DNA of 64,000 bases from Tetrapyrgos nigripes (taxonomy: Eukaryota > Basidiomycota > Agaricomycetes > Agaricales > Campanellaceae), in assembly GCA_013368315.1 (NCBI GenBank), contig JAACJM010000023.1, positions 124,001 through 188,000 of the forward strand, written 5' to 3'. The notes under the pieces were generated by a model that worked only from the letters and a program-made list of their open reading frames with translations, was not told where the DNA came from and ran no database searches. Shown here in pieces: positions 34,768 to 45,938 of the stretch (the first letter of the stretch is position 1; the number at the start of each line of letters is the position of its first letter). The position numbers were made by a program, and so were the translations under genes.

Positions 34768-35149
34768 TTCATCATGCCAGTTGCCATTGGCAACACATAA
34801 CTGTCTTTATCTCATTGTTCTCTTTAGTCTAGTTGCCATGTAGGCATGTAGGTTGATCCACCTGAAGTTTGGATCCTTGTGTGAGTAGTGTCACTCACAC
34901 AGTTTAGACACTTCTGGCTCAAGGGTGGGTAGCACCCAGACACCTAGCCACCTTTTGGGACCTCCTGGGACTTAGTTATTTCTCCTACACTGGGAGTCCC
35001 CAATATCTACTCCTTCAAGTTAATGCAAAGCTACACTCAAGCCCACTCACACTCAAGCTCACTCAAGCTAACTCAAGCTAACTCAAGCTAACTCAAGCTA
35101 ACACTCAAGCCAACTCAAGCTCACTCAAGGACTCAATAGAGGATAAGTG

Positions 35150-35530
35150 TTGTTTATGCCATTTAATGCAAGTATCTTTTTATAAAATGAAGGCTGGGAT
35201 AAGCACAGCCACACACAAAATGCAAGTGCAAGCCATTTAAGGTAAGTATCTTGTTATGAAATGAATTGTAGTGAAGAGTTGGGCAGACTAGGATAAGATG
35301 GAAGTCAAATGAGCCATTTAATGTTATGAAATGAAGTGTAAAGTTGGGTAGGCTGGGATAAGCACAGCTGCACCCAAAATGGAAGTTAAATGTAAGTATC
35401 TTGTGAAGTTGGACAGGCTGGGATAACCACAGCCATAATGAAAGTCAAGTATCTTGTTCAAATCTTGTTATGAAATGAAGTGTAGTGAAGTTGTATGATA
35501 AGCACAGCCATACCCAAAATGGAAGTCAAG
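35150..35530 (+). repeat. Minisatellite, diverged units of about 90-100 bp
   Basis: TATCTTGTTATGAAATGAAG, GTTGGGCAGGCTGGGATAAG, CACAGCCACACCCAAAATG and GGAAGTCAAAT recur four to five times with deletions. Confidence 0.7.
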
Positions 35531-35666
35531 CTCACACTCAAGCTCACTCAAGCTAACACTCAAGCTAACTCAAGCTAACTCAAGCTAACTCAAGCTAACT
35601 CAAGCTCACTGAGGCTTGAGTAGCTTGACTGTTAGCTTGAAAAACCAGGTGCCCGAGGGACAGGGG

Positions 35667-36561
35667 TTGAGAGGATAAGTGTTATAAATCAATAGAGTAC
35701 TAGAAGGATAGAAGACGGAAGAAGAGCGGTATAAATTGACAGAGTACTAGATCAATAAGCCAAAAAAGGGGTGTGGGCCAGCACTGCAAGGTGGGTCTCG
35801 GTTTGAAACAAAGGCTAGTCAAAGGCTGTATTGACCAAGTATGTGGCGCTTTGTATTACAAGATACACTGATTGGTTTGAGTTTCACCAAAAAAAAAAAA
35901 ACCAAGTGAGTACATTGACAAACTGACATGATATTCTCATGAAAGGTGTAAGGGCGACTCCTGACACGTGAGGCAATCACTCAACAACTGCAGGAGGAGA
36001 TCCAAAGATATATAAATCAGAACTAGACAATACAAGACTAACATACTACGCACCTGCAGGAGGAGATCCAAAGAGAAAAACTCAAGGATACTCGCCTGCA
36101 GGGTATGAAGGCCTGGGAAAAGATCTGCAAAACTATACAGCAGTAACGAAGTAATAGAAAAGTGGAATGATGGGAGATCAGAATGATAAATAATGATGGA
36201 TGATGAAACGATGAAACAAGGGTAAACAAGTCAATGGAGTCCAGATAAAACAAGAACAAACAAGTCCTAAAGGAGAAGAGAAAGGAAAAGGAAACTGTCC
36301 CCTTACAAAAGGTACAAAGACCACAGCACAACGGCCAACTGAAGACAAGCTGTGATTGCTGCTGCACTGGCAGTGTTGTCCTTAAGGCCTTAATTAAGGC
36401 CAATCATCAGATTTACACCTTAAATACATGTAGTGAATAATAGTTTTTAATAAAGGGCATTTTAAGCCCAAATTAAGCCTCCTGCAAACAAAAATCCACT
36501 CCTTGTACTCATCTCAAGAACCCTTCAGTGCACCATCATCTGGTCTCTGCTTCCTGCTATA
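35667..36561. other. Intergenic with a short direct duplication
   Basis: No gene. CTGCAGGAGGAGATCCAAAG occurs at 35988 and again at 36054. The stretch 35970-36390 might be a decayed LTR, but no borders are visible. Confidence 0.35.
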
Positions 36562-36620
36562 TTACGAGGCTGAATGAAATGAGGCTGAGTTTATTACACT
36601 TGATTTCTGCTTGTGGCTAT
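36562..36620. repeat. TTACGAGGCC-family end
   Basis: TTACGAGGCTGAATGAAATG, then AGGCTGAGTTTA and CTTGTGGCTATG. Close match to 16341-16405. Confidence 0.65.
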
Positions 36621-36980
36621 GTTTAAATGGTCCTGTCTATCCGTCCGTTAAACGGGTTTGGACCGGAGTTATCCGTGGGGCTGTGTTTCTAGCTTTGTCC
36701 TGGTGCATTTCCATGTGACCCGACAGAAAGAAATATTAGTTCCGACGCAACAGGCGCCTACTGCCGGCAAAGTCCGTTCGCGCCACGCAATGTACACACT
36801 CCGGTGTGTGCAAACGCAAAAACTCAAACATTTGCTTCATTCTGCTCCTCTGCACACTTTTGTCTATGTGATGTGACTTGGGACACCTTTTGTGTCCTCT
36901 GCTCCACGTCTAAAGCTATTTCAATAACCTAAGCCTTCAATACAGGTGCATATTATTGATGTAATTCTCTAATAATATTA

Positions 36981-37523
36981 CAGTCGAATATCTCATATTG
37001 CATTATCTGATAATGCATAAATCTGATAATGCATGAGGATTTGCCAGAACAAGCACCGTTCCCTGCCAAACTGGCCCCAAATTGCATAATGCATAATGCA
37101 TTGAGATTTTGGAAAAATTTTGGGGCAGTATGCATTATGAGATAGCCAAAAATACCTCAAAAATAGAAAAGAATGGGTCAAAAAGTCAGAAATTTGGCCA
37201 GAATGATCACGCATTTTCTAGAAATGGTGAGATTGATAGCAAATAATGTCATACAATTGATCTACTTTGGTCCTGATATGTAGTCAAGACTTCTGATGTC
37301 AGCCAAAATCCAGAAGGCCAGTCACTGTGAAGGTGTTATGCTGCATCTTACCCACTGAAGCAGCAGGATGCAATCCAACGTCATTTGAACAGATTGTAGA
37401 TGCATATTCTGAAGCAAGAACTTTTTTTTTGGTAAAATAGAGGCTCAATCTCAGACTGCATAAATCTGATAATGCATAGGGAAATCCAGGAACCAAGTCT
37501 ATGCATTATGAGATATTCGACTG
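36981..37523 (+). mobile_element. Fot1/pogo-like MITE, copy 1 (543 bp)
   Basis: Ends CAGTCGAATATCTCATA and TATGAGATATTCGACTG are inverted and flanked by TA on both sides, as in Tc1/mariner-type (Fot1/pogo) elements of fungi. Many TGCATTATC/GATAATGCA words occur inside both ends. No transposase. A shorter inverted copy lies at 60926-61258. Confidence 0.75.
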
Positions 37524-37672
37524 TATTTTGTTATAACTTCTTTGTGAAATACCTCTGCTCAACTACTTACATTCCCTTTTTTTACACGGTCAGACAACAG
37601 TATCACAAATTTAAGGTTCAGTGTCAGCTAATTGTACCAGCATAAATATTCATATCTGGTTGCTGACAAACA

Positions 37673-38740
37673 TATGGCTGTAATACTGTGCAAAAAATCC
37701 AAATTTTGCAGGTGCAATTTTCAGTTTTTTTTTGCAGGTTCGGACTGTGTACAGTATCCTTGTTTTTTTGCAGGTAGCCAGATGGAGCTAAAAAAATTTC
37801 ACAGGCCACCAAAGCGCACTCCAATTTTTGCAGGTTGCTTTTTGCATAAGTCGGAAGTTTTTCACAGGTTCTTGCTGGTCAATTTGTCCACAGGTTCAGG
37901 CTCACAACTTTTTGCAGGTGGCTCGATGATGATCCTCCATTTTTTGTTGCAGGTCAGACATGACAGTCATTTTGTACAGGTGTTGTCTTATATCTGCATT
38001 AGAACTCACCCTCCACTCCCATTTCTAGTTAATCAACTCATAAATACTATGATACGCAAATGATATGACTCATAAGTAATGATGGGAAAGGAAAGAATAA
38101 TGTGATGGAATGAGTCTCTCAGGAAAGTAGGAAAGTATAAGAGTAAAGGGAAAGTATTGAATGAAGTCGCTGTTTCAAGGCTTCTGTGATTCTCCAATTC
38201 TTTCCTTGTGTGAATTCTCATGGACATTTGAAACTGCAAGACAAGTAGGTCATGGAAGACTAGGTTCTGAATATCTAGTACAAGGAATACATTGTGATTC
38301 ATAGGTGAAGACACTGGAATGAGAGCAGAACTGAGTATAAAGATCAACAGGGTCATGTATAAGGGTTTCAAGTCACCTGCATGACAAAAGCCATTGAACA
38401 TCAACCTTGGATAGAACCTGTGAATATTTACGAGCCATCATGGCTGTGGAATCTGTAAAATTATGAATGGAGGAAGACTTGCATAAAAAAGTCCACTCCA
38501 AAGGAAATCAACCTGCAAAAAAAAACCCATCATAAGGGACAGACCTGTGAAATTTCCAGCAAGTGTCCAGGGCCTGTGTAAAAAGAGCTCATCGTTCATT
38601 TCGAGGGAGAACCTGTGGGAGAAAAGACAGAAACTTGAGAAATCAGTCCAACCTGCAAGAAAACCAGCAAAAATGGTTGGAAAAAGGTCAACCTGCAAAA
38701 AAATGTCAATTTGGATTTTTTGCACAGTATTACTGCCATA
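37673..38740. mobile_element. TIR element with splice-acceptor-like subterminal arrays, 1.07 kb
   Basis: The inverted ends TATGGC(T/A)GTAATACTGTGC continue through AAAAAATCCAAATT (33 of 34 match). Inside the left end about ten motifs of the form T-rich tract plus (G/A)CAGGT lie every 25-45 bp (37706-37985). The mirror form ACCTG(C/T)(A/G)AAA repeats inside the right end (38350-38700). The centre is AT-rich and non-coding. The ends start with TA, so a TA target site is possible. Confidence 0.75.
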
Positions 38741-39419
38741 CGAACACTCCACATGATGTATAACATGCTCTCAAACATGCGAACGACGATGACCAGTGTC
38801 TTTTATCCTCTTCCAACTCGGTCTGGCGTAAGAACAGTATGGTTAAGGCACCAGGAAACTGTAACTCAGTGTGACATCAACGGCGCGTTTTTCCGTGCTT
38901 CTTGAAATGTGCAACCATTCTAACAACTCAACCTCCAGCTCTATCTGACCAGGACCATCGCAGTTGCCTCGACTTCAGTAGTCTGCTCCTCACTTTACGG
39001 CGGCTCTTCCCTGGAGTCCTGGACCCCTGTGCCGCTGTATTCTGAGTGAATTGAGTGAAGAGGACGAAGATGAAAACAGTGAGTTTACATGTTTGTCGCC
39101 AATCCAATGCGTTTTGACAGACATGGTTATGGCTAGGTGAAGCTCAAAATGTGAGTGGATGGAATGTAGGCTGTCAGTGAGTGTTCCGCATTTCTAAGCC
39201 CTCTCTCTCATTACGAATCTCCCCCTATGTATTTTGGCCACACCTCACCTTTGCAATTTTCCTATTCCAAGGCACTGTGTTTGCTAATACTCTTCACCTT
39301 TGTGCTGACATCTTTTAATTATTTTACAGTTACCATTTTTATGTGGTACTTTGGTTGCAAAAACGCAAAGTCGTGAGATGCTTGTATAGGTTGTCAGGCA
39401 CAGTCTGAGAGCCAGAGGA
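38741..39419. other. Intergenic, nothing recognised
   Basis: Short frames only (for example 38711-38905), with no motif. Confidence 0.35.
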
Positions 39420-39605
39420 TCGGAGAAGTGAGGGGTTCTGTTTAGGGCGGAAGGTTGATATTCGACTTAAGTAAAGAAAAAATACTAGGAAAGTGACTCC
39501 CATAGCTATTGACGCGATATCGGAATCGAAGAAGTGAGGGATTCAACTCAAGGAATGGAAAAATACTAGGAAAGCAGCACGACCCCAATATCTACTGACA
39601 TGACA
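39420..39605. repeat. Diverged tandem duplication of about 110 bp
   Basis: GAAGTGAGGG(G/A)TTC, AAAAATACTAGGAAAG and CTATTGACG/CTACTGACA blocks occur twice in order. Confidence 0.6.
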
Positions 39606-39627
39606 TGATCCGCTATTCAACGAGGGA

Positions 39628-39775
39628 AATGTGGGTCATCGCTGCGCGTGGCACGATAACGAACAAACGGCATAGCGGCATGACCGGACTTTGCCGACTG
39701 AATAGCAGACCTATTCAGCATAGCCACACGCTGGAACGTCGGGTTATAAGAACATGGCGTTCACACACCAAATTG
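39628..39775. repeat. Diverged TTACGAGGCC-family copy
   Basis: GGGTCATCGCTGCGCGTGGC, then ATAACGAA at the left and CATAGCCACACGCTGGAACG, TCGGGTTATAAGAAC at the right. Same layout as 41815-41982, with the terminal GAGGCC eroded. Confidence 0.5.
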
Positions 39776-40056
39776 TGGCTAAAAACTTTGAAAGTCAAGA
39801 AAGCAATGAAACACCAACTCATAAAATACTTTATTATTTCTAGCTAGTACTTTTGGTTATGGACATACTTTGGAACAGACGGTAACCCGCCAGACCCGCA
39901 GAAAACCCATACCCAAGGGATACCTGTGCAGTTCAATAAACTCTCTTAAAAGGGAACATGAAAAAGAGAGCAGGAGTCTAACAGACCCTCACACCACCTA
40001 CGTTACACCATCTTCTTTCCTTTCTTTTCACTCTGTGGCTTTTCAATAAGTCTGAT

Positions 40057-41016
40057 ATGAAGACTATTGTCTATCCTGTGGTAAGCATCTATGACTGTGG
40101 TTTCCATATTTCAGTTGAAGCTCATGTTTCCGAAGGGAATATTTGCAGTTTCATTATCACCTCAAATGTCTGGAATATCTTTACTGGCAGCTCTTATATG
40201 GATTTGGCTCACCCTTCTTGTAGTTACAGTTTCCAATCAATCATTTGGCAATGCACCGCAGGACAAAGTGAACAAACCAGAAGACCTATTCCAGCACAAC
40301 GAATTTCAGTCAAACATGCTCAAATCCTTCGATGGCTTTTGTCATTTTGGATGATTGTCTATGCAGCAGCTTTACATATTCATGCTCTTCCCTATACCTT
40401 TGCAATATGAATCCTTAATGTTATCCACAATGAGCTTGGTGGACATAGCCACTGGCTCACAAAAAAGTCTGCTGTGGGCTTTATTACTTTTTATTTGAGG
40501 GTGAATTTGGGTTTTCTCTGCCACGTAAATCTACTGATAAGTGATTACATTTTTTGTCAGGAGGAGCAACCGTGATAGCTAGTATGTGCATTGCTTCCGA
40601 ACTTGAATCAAATTTCATCATCATGAACATATTTCACAGATCTGCAGCCTTTGGATACTCAACAGTCCATGGCAACTTTTGCCAGTGCTGCAATGATTGG
40701 CCTCACTATCCAAGCACAGGACTTCCGTGATGTGCAGGGTGATGCCTTACAACACCGACATACATTTCCACTCACCTATCCAAGGGCCTCTTGCATTATC
40801 ATGCTTATTATGCTCAATTCACGGTCTATCATTATATGCTACATCTGTGACTACAACACGCTAGTGAAACTTGCGCTTGTAGCATTAGGCTTGAGGACCG
40901 GCTATCGATTCATTTATTATCGAAATATGGAGGCAGACCAATTCTCATATACTCTGTATAATATAAGGACTTCTTCTGTCTGTATCATTGACCGATGCTC
41001 ATCCATATCACTATAG
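40057..41016 (+). other. Possible decayed coding remnant, unknown
   Basis: Two open stretches, 40091-40354 (SLSPQMSGISLLAALIWIWL) and 40651-41016 (PLDTQQSMATFASAAMIGLT), are separated by intron-like GT..TTTCACAG sequence. They may be relics of one gene, but I recognise no family and the second half loses coding character. Confidence 0.25.
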
Positions 41017-41454
41017 TTTTGGCTTATGATCGCTCATATGATGCTCAGTGGCCTGGAAGTTAACTCAATCCAAGAGTTGATGAAATTTCCCACTCAATGT
41101 TTTCATAGTGCCAATGGCACTGCTTAGTTGGGCTATGAGAAATTAAAGTACCTGTGGAATCTTGTAGAACAGATCCAAACAATAATCCCGTCTTAAACAC
41201 TGGAGTGCTGTAGTAGGGCTACGTGCCCTCCTTATAGATTCAACTCTTTCTCTTTCATCTCTAACTCAGCATTATAGATATTAACTTTGTTTCACTCTCG
41301 TTCGACTCATATTCATTTCCTCTCATCTCCACCCTTATGCTGTCCTTTACATTGTGCTCCACTCTTCTTTCTCCTTCTGATGAGCCCGTCGTCTGGTTCC
41401 GACCCTTAATTCTGATAACCTGATCCGTCCTTTGTGTCCACACCTTGAGCAGAC
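41017..41454. other. Intergenic, nothing recognised
   Basis: No supported feature. Confidence 0.35.
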
Positions 41455-41456
41455 TG

Positions 41457-41560
41457 GGGAAAAGTGCCACTTCTTCGCATGGCAAATTACGAGGCCCATT
41501 TGATAAGTAAAATGGTTTCGTATCCAGTAAAGAATTCTTTTAATTAGATAGAGCTCAGTA
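41457..41560. repeat. TTACGAGGCC-family left end
   Basis: CTGGGGAAAAGTGCCACTTC, TTCGCATGGCAAATTACGAG, GCCCATTTG, then ATTAGATAGAGCT. About 100 bp match 34397-34500. Confidence 0.65.
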
Positions 41561-41814
41561 TCTTAATGTAGTGGAGATACAAGAAAATGTAACCAAAATT
41601 CAAAGTGGTGCTAGTCTAAAATCTGACGTACATGACCCACCATTTCAACCTGAATCAGCGCTGATAACACAGACACGATGATAGCTCCAGATAATAAAAC
41701 TGATGCATGTGTTATATATCCAAAAACTCATAGCTATGATCTATATGTGATCCGCTAGTAAGTAGTAGTTAAATGGACAGATACCAGCATCATTATTAGT
41801 ATCAAATGAAGGCT

Positions 41815-41982
41815 TTGTGGGCCACCGCTTCGCGTGGCAATAACGAGGCCGTTAATTGGAGCATTGGTGCGAGGATGCCTGACGGCAAACGCCGGTCTCG
41901 GCTTTGGGTAAAAAAAGACCGGATGCCGAGGTATACAAATTGCATAGCCACACGCGGAAACGTCGAACGAGAGGCCTCGTAA
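41815..41982. repeat. Short TTACGAGGCC-family element
   Basis: GTGGGCCACCGCTTCGCGTG, GCAATAACGAGGCCG (41841) and, after 120 bp, GCATAGCCACACGCGGAAAC to GAGGCCTCGTAA (41971-41982). The smallest apparently complete copy. Confidence 0.7.
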
Positions 41983-42727
41983 TGGCTGTGGCAAGCCGAC
42001 AGCATCCCACGTAGTATCTATGTATAGTAATTGCTGTATATTGCACTAATAGTCGTAAAATATCATTTCCTATAGCTATACCCACCAACACTATGATCAT
42101 GGTGTTGCAAATTGACATGTCAACTTGGTAAATCTGTGGCGCCCCAGTTCAGGTCCAATTGCCACGAAACTGGCAGATTCCAAGAGCCAATGACTGGCAG
42201 GACTGCCAAATTACCTCACCTCTTTTTTTCTTCCATGGCTGGATGGCACCATTCTGCAGTTTATATATGAATAGGCCTTTCAGCAGAGCTCGAAATTGGT
42301 GCGTATGAAATTGGAGATCCTCGACTCGGAGCTGAAGAGGGAGTTACAAGCTTGGGAGAATTGGGTTCAACGAGTGATCAAAGGGCTGAAGAATCTTCTC
42401 GATGCGTAGGGAAGAACATGGTGCGTATCATTCCACTCTTCTTCATACATATTCATTCACTTCTGTCAGGATCCAGAATAACCCGCAAAATTTGAACCAA
42501 TGGATTATGTACCGGTAAGTGAATGGACATTGATAATCTCTGTAAACTGACATATTCCTAACCTCTTTGCCATCCTCCATTTGCGCTGGGAAGACCAGTG
42601 GTCTAACCAGTTAACATGTGGATTTTGTACTGACGAAGGTACAATGAACATAAATAACTACACGCCTATGTAGAACTGCTTATGTCTATCATCTTTCGAG
42701 GCTAGTTCTTCACAAGGAGGGGAAACA
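41983..42727. other. Intergenic with one tiny coding remnant
   Basis: 42306-42410 (plus) reads MKLEILDSELKRELQAWENW followed by VQRVIKGLKNLLDA and stop. It is coding-like but too short to assign. Confidence 0.3.
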
Positions 42728-42768
42728 CTATTATAGGCCATCACCCGGCACCTAGAATTCTGCGTCTT

Positions 42769-42835
42769 TTTCGTGAGTCTTGTGAGTCTTCGTGCGTCTT
42801 CATGCGTTTTTGTGCGTCTTTGTGCGTCTTGCTGC
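42769..42835. repeat. Left subterminal GTGCGTCTT array
   Basis: Six or so copies of (G)TGCGTCTT/GTGAGTCTT directly inside the left terminus. Confidence 0.75.
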
Positions 42836-43189
42836 TAGATGCACCAAGCCACAAGAGATGCATGCATCTTGATTGAACAGAACTGCAAACTGCTCTCAAG
42901 CAAGCACGTTGATCTGCCACTGAGGATGCAGTTTCAAAGATCATCACTCACCCATCTTCAGATTCTCCTTCATCTTTACCATCTCAGTATTGTAGTATCT
43001 GGCAGTATCTGTGTACAGTAGGAAGCCTTTCTATATAAAATTATTATTGAAATCATAGATGAGGATATGGATTTTCAAAAAAATCTGAGTCAAAGATACT
43101 ATCATACATGTACATGCATTCATGAAATGATCCTGAATTCAATCATAGTTCAACTCCAGGTCATCAATGTAATCCATTCAAAATGCGAG

Positions 43190-43395
43190 ACACACAGATG
43201 CACAGGCAGACCCCAGATCATCAATTTAATTCATTCAAAATGTGAGACGCACAGACGCACAGGCAGACACACAGACGCACGGGCAGACGCACAGACGCAT
43301 GGGCAGACGCATAGACGCATCCGGAAAATTTGGTGCGTCTTTGTGCGTCTGCATCCGAGACGCACATCAGACGCATGCGTCTGGGCTGCGTCTTG
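43190..43395. repeat. AGACGCAC octamer array
   Basis: ACAGACGCAC(A/G)GGC repeats in one orientation up to 43320, followed by inverted TGCGTCTTTGTGCGTCT. An octamer of the same type lies inside the right terminus near 52860-52920. Confidence 0.8.
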
Positions 43396-44075
43396 CTGGT
43401 AGCAATTTGATTCGGGACAAGTAAGGACAGCGTCCCGCATACTGTGGCAATACCCGGATATTTTCTCACAACTTTCAAACCTCTTTACGCCTCAATCTTT
43501 GTTGCCACACGGCAATTTTCTTGATTCACTCCGACATATGACTAGAAAATACGGATCTGGACCTGTATGACTCGCTTTAATACTTACTAACTCACTAAAC
43601 AATTCTTGAAACCATATATACTGTAACATAGCTACCTATCTCCTTAGTCTAGATCTTTTGTTTTCAACCTACCTACAACAGCCATAATCATATCTAGCTT
43701 TTCAGGAATTTGCATCCAGCAATCTTCAGCATTCATCAGAAGCTTCTGGCCAGCATCCCCTATTTTTTCAACCCTTGCAACTAGTACTTATCTCATAAGT
43801 ACTTCCATTGTGGCTGAAACCCCTATCAGCTACTACAACCTCCAGCAACCATCCATATTACCTACATCGTTAATAATCAACCTCTAATGACTGTAGGTAC
43901 AACTCCTACAGGAATGATTAAAGCTGTAGACTCAAAATAAAAACATGTGGTAGTGTCTGAACCCTGCCATTTGCCTGCTGGCACAGCGCAAACTGCGGAT
44001 AGCGGCCGGTTTTTACTTCGAGCTTGGGGATGAGATATATAAGCTGGGAGCACATTTCTACTGCCCCAACAAATC
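43396..44075. other. Spacer 5' of the KOW gene
   Basis: A Pro/Ser-type frame from about 43885 has stops. It may hold decayed upstream exons of the KOW-type gene. Nothing else is seen. Confidence 0.3.
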
Positions 44076-45229
44076 ATGGAGGAGGATGGACATTTCCGGT
44101 CTGATTTTCTGGTCAATCTTGGGTGTGTTAACTCTCATCTCATTGAAATCATTACATATACTCATATTACATCCTACTTAAGAAATCCTTTATACCCGGG
44201 GCCCACACCTTGGTTAAACAATGATGTTAGCATTGTTGGTGGTCTTCATCGTACAAAGCTGGGTACTGTCAAGGATGTCTGCCGATCCAACAATCGTAGT
44301 GGACTGGAGCTTTATGTCGAGCTTGAAATTTGGACAGTCAATGGAGTTAATCCACGCATATGGTTTGACTATGATGATGTTCGAGACCGCCAGTATGTTT
44401 AAATCTCATTAATAAATCCTAACTCCGCTCATTCTCATTTTAAATTATCTGATAGGACTTGGCTCACCTTGGAGGAGTCTTCACCAGTTCGCGAAAATCA
44501 AGGCTACTTTTGGACATACACCTGGTATAGGCCCACCATACTTGATGTCCCTTATCGTCCACAAGAAGGTTATGTACCTGCTAGGACACCCAGTCCGCTG
44601 AATCCTGTTGAGGATAGGTCCAGACCCAACAGGGGCTTGGAATCCAGAGTCTGATCCACAGGTATGCCGAACTTATGTTGTTGTCTTAATTTGTCTCATG
44701 ATCCATTTGATAGCCCATTCTATCTCACTGGATTTTACACCCTTCATTTGAAGGCAAATCACTTGTTGTTGGACTCAGCCGGTCTTCGCCATTGTCATCA
44801 AGTACTGTTCATGTTCAGGATGGACAAGTTTTTGTACTTGGTCATTGGGGACACAAGAATTTGCTATCCACGGAGGATATTCAATGCCCAATGCCTCGAC
44901 CCCAGCCTAATCACAACATCAGTCTTTTTGGGATTATTGACAGTCACTTTCTTGGAACCTTAGTGCGTCGAGTCCACACCCATCGCTCTCGTTCAGGACT
45001 ACGATTCTTTGTTGTCACTGTCAACAATGTTGGAAGTGACTCAGAGGCTGTCTGCGGCCGTGTCCTCAGTATCTGCCCAGAATGTCTGGTGCAGGTACGT
45101 GAGACAGCTGAGCAGAGGAAACACAGAAATAGACTGGTTAAATCACTCAAATCACAGGCGATGTTGACATCTTTTCGAGATTTTGTTGTCTACTGTAGCG
45201 ACACATTACATACCCCAATGTCTGGCTAA
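44076..45229 (+). pseudogene. KOW-type transposon-associated protein, partial
   Basis: The exon at about 44160-44455 encodes NDVSIVGGLHRTKLGTVKDV, then SGLELYVELEIW and WFDYDDVRD, a KOW-like signature (beta-barrel motif that in other proteins binds RNA or ribosomes). The next exons continue TWLTLEESSPVRENQGYFWT, then HWILHPSFEGKSLVVG, GHWGHKNL, SHFLGTLVRRVHTHRS and LSICPECLVQVRETAEQRKH before a stop near 45229. This resembles the C-terminal end of long basidiomycete proteins carried by transposons. The expected N-terminal part is missing or unrecognisable. It converges on the GCM gene. Function unknown. Confidence 0.5.
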
Positions 45230-45938
45230 ATTCTACATATTTTGGCATCTTTATTATTTGATGTTTATTTTACAAGAATTTAGCCTTTTAGCTTGAGTCC
45301 AACTTGAGTCGAATCATGATAATATGAATGATTGGATAGAGTCGTTTGAAATTATGCTGGGCAGATTGGAGTACAACTTGCATCAAAAGTTAAATAGAAT
45401 TCAAGTTAGGATTGCGTTGAACTTTGTGGTGTGGTGTGAATGATGGGAATTGAATGGAATGAGAATTTGATAGTTGATTTGAGTTATTATGCAATTCGCC
45501 CGATGGTGTTGTAACAGGCCCAGTGGCCAAACTGCAAACACATGCGGCTCCTCTTCCTGGAAAGTTTGAGGTCCTGAATCGACACCCATGTATCTTTCAC
45601 TAAAAATTGCATTTTTGCAGGAAGACATGGCTCAGAGCTTCATGCCAAAATTATCTGTTAAGCTGTGACTGGCTCAATCAGTGCTCGGAGCAACTGTTTC
45701 AATAGGCAAATTTACAGTGTATCTATACCATTCTCGTGAATCGTGAATAGAAATACCATTTGTAGGTAAGTACTTGCAGACAAGGGGTTGGAAAAAATCA
45801 TGTATTTACTGTTTATATATTGTATGTATGAGTCAGAAGGAGTCAGAATGAGTATGAGAGAACATGTGTTGAACATGTGTTTGAGAAAATGGATAAGGGT
45901 GCCTGATCTATGCATGACCCATGACAAGGTATAATACT
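45230..45938. other. Spacer between convergent genes
   Basis: No coding signal between the stop near 45229 (plus) and 45939 (minus). Confidence 0.4.

Larger units (their letters stand above)
34131..35654. mobile_element. Non-autonomous element with (ACTCAAGCTA)n arrays, 1.52 kb
   Basis: The left end GCCACCAGTTTTTCAAGCTA and the right end (complement GGCACCTGGTTTTTCAAGCTA) are inverted. The block is flanked by the direct repeat GAGGGACAGGGG (34119-34130 and 35655-35666). Arrays of CTCAAGCTAA(CA) lie just inside both ends (34143-34200, 35525-35640) and internally (35035-35135). A TTACGAGGCC-family element (34397-34767) is inserted in it, and a 90-100 bp minisatellite fills the right half. No protein. 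Confidence 0.6.

Noticed and set aside
43190..43395. CRISPR-like array
   Set aside because: The octamer repeats have no uniform spacers or cas genes, the genome is eukaryotic, and they act as subterminal repeats of a transposon.
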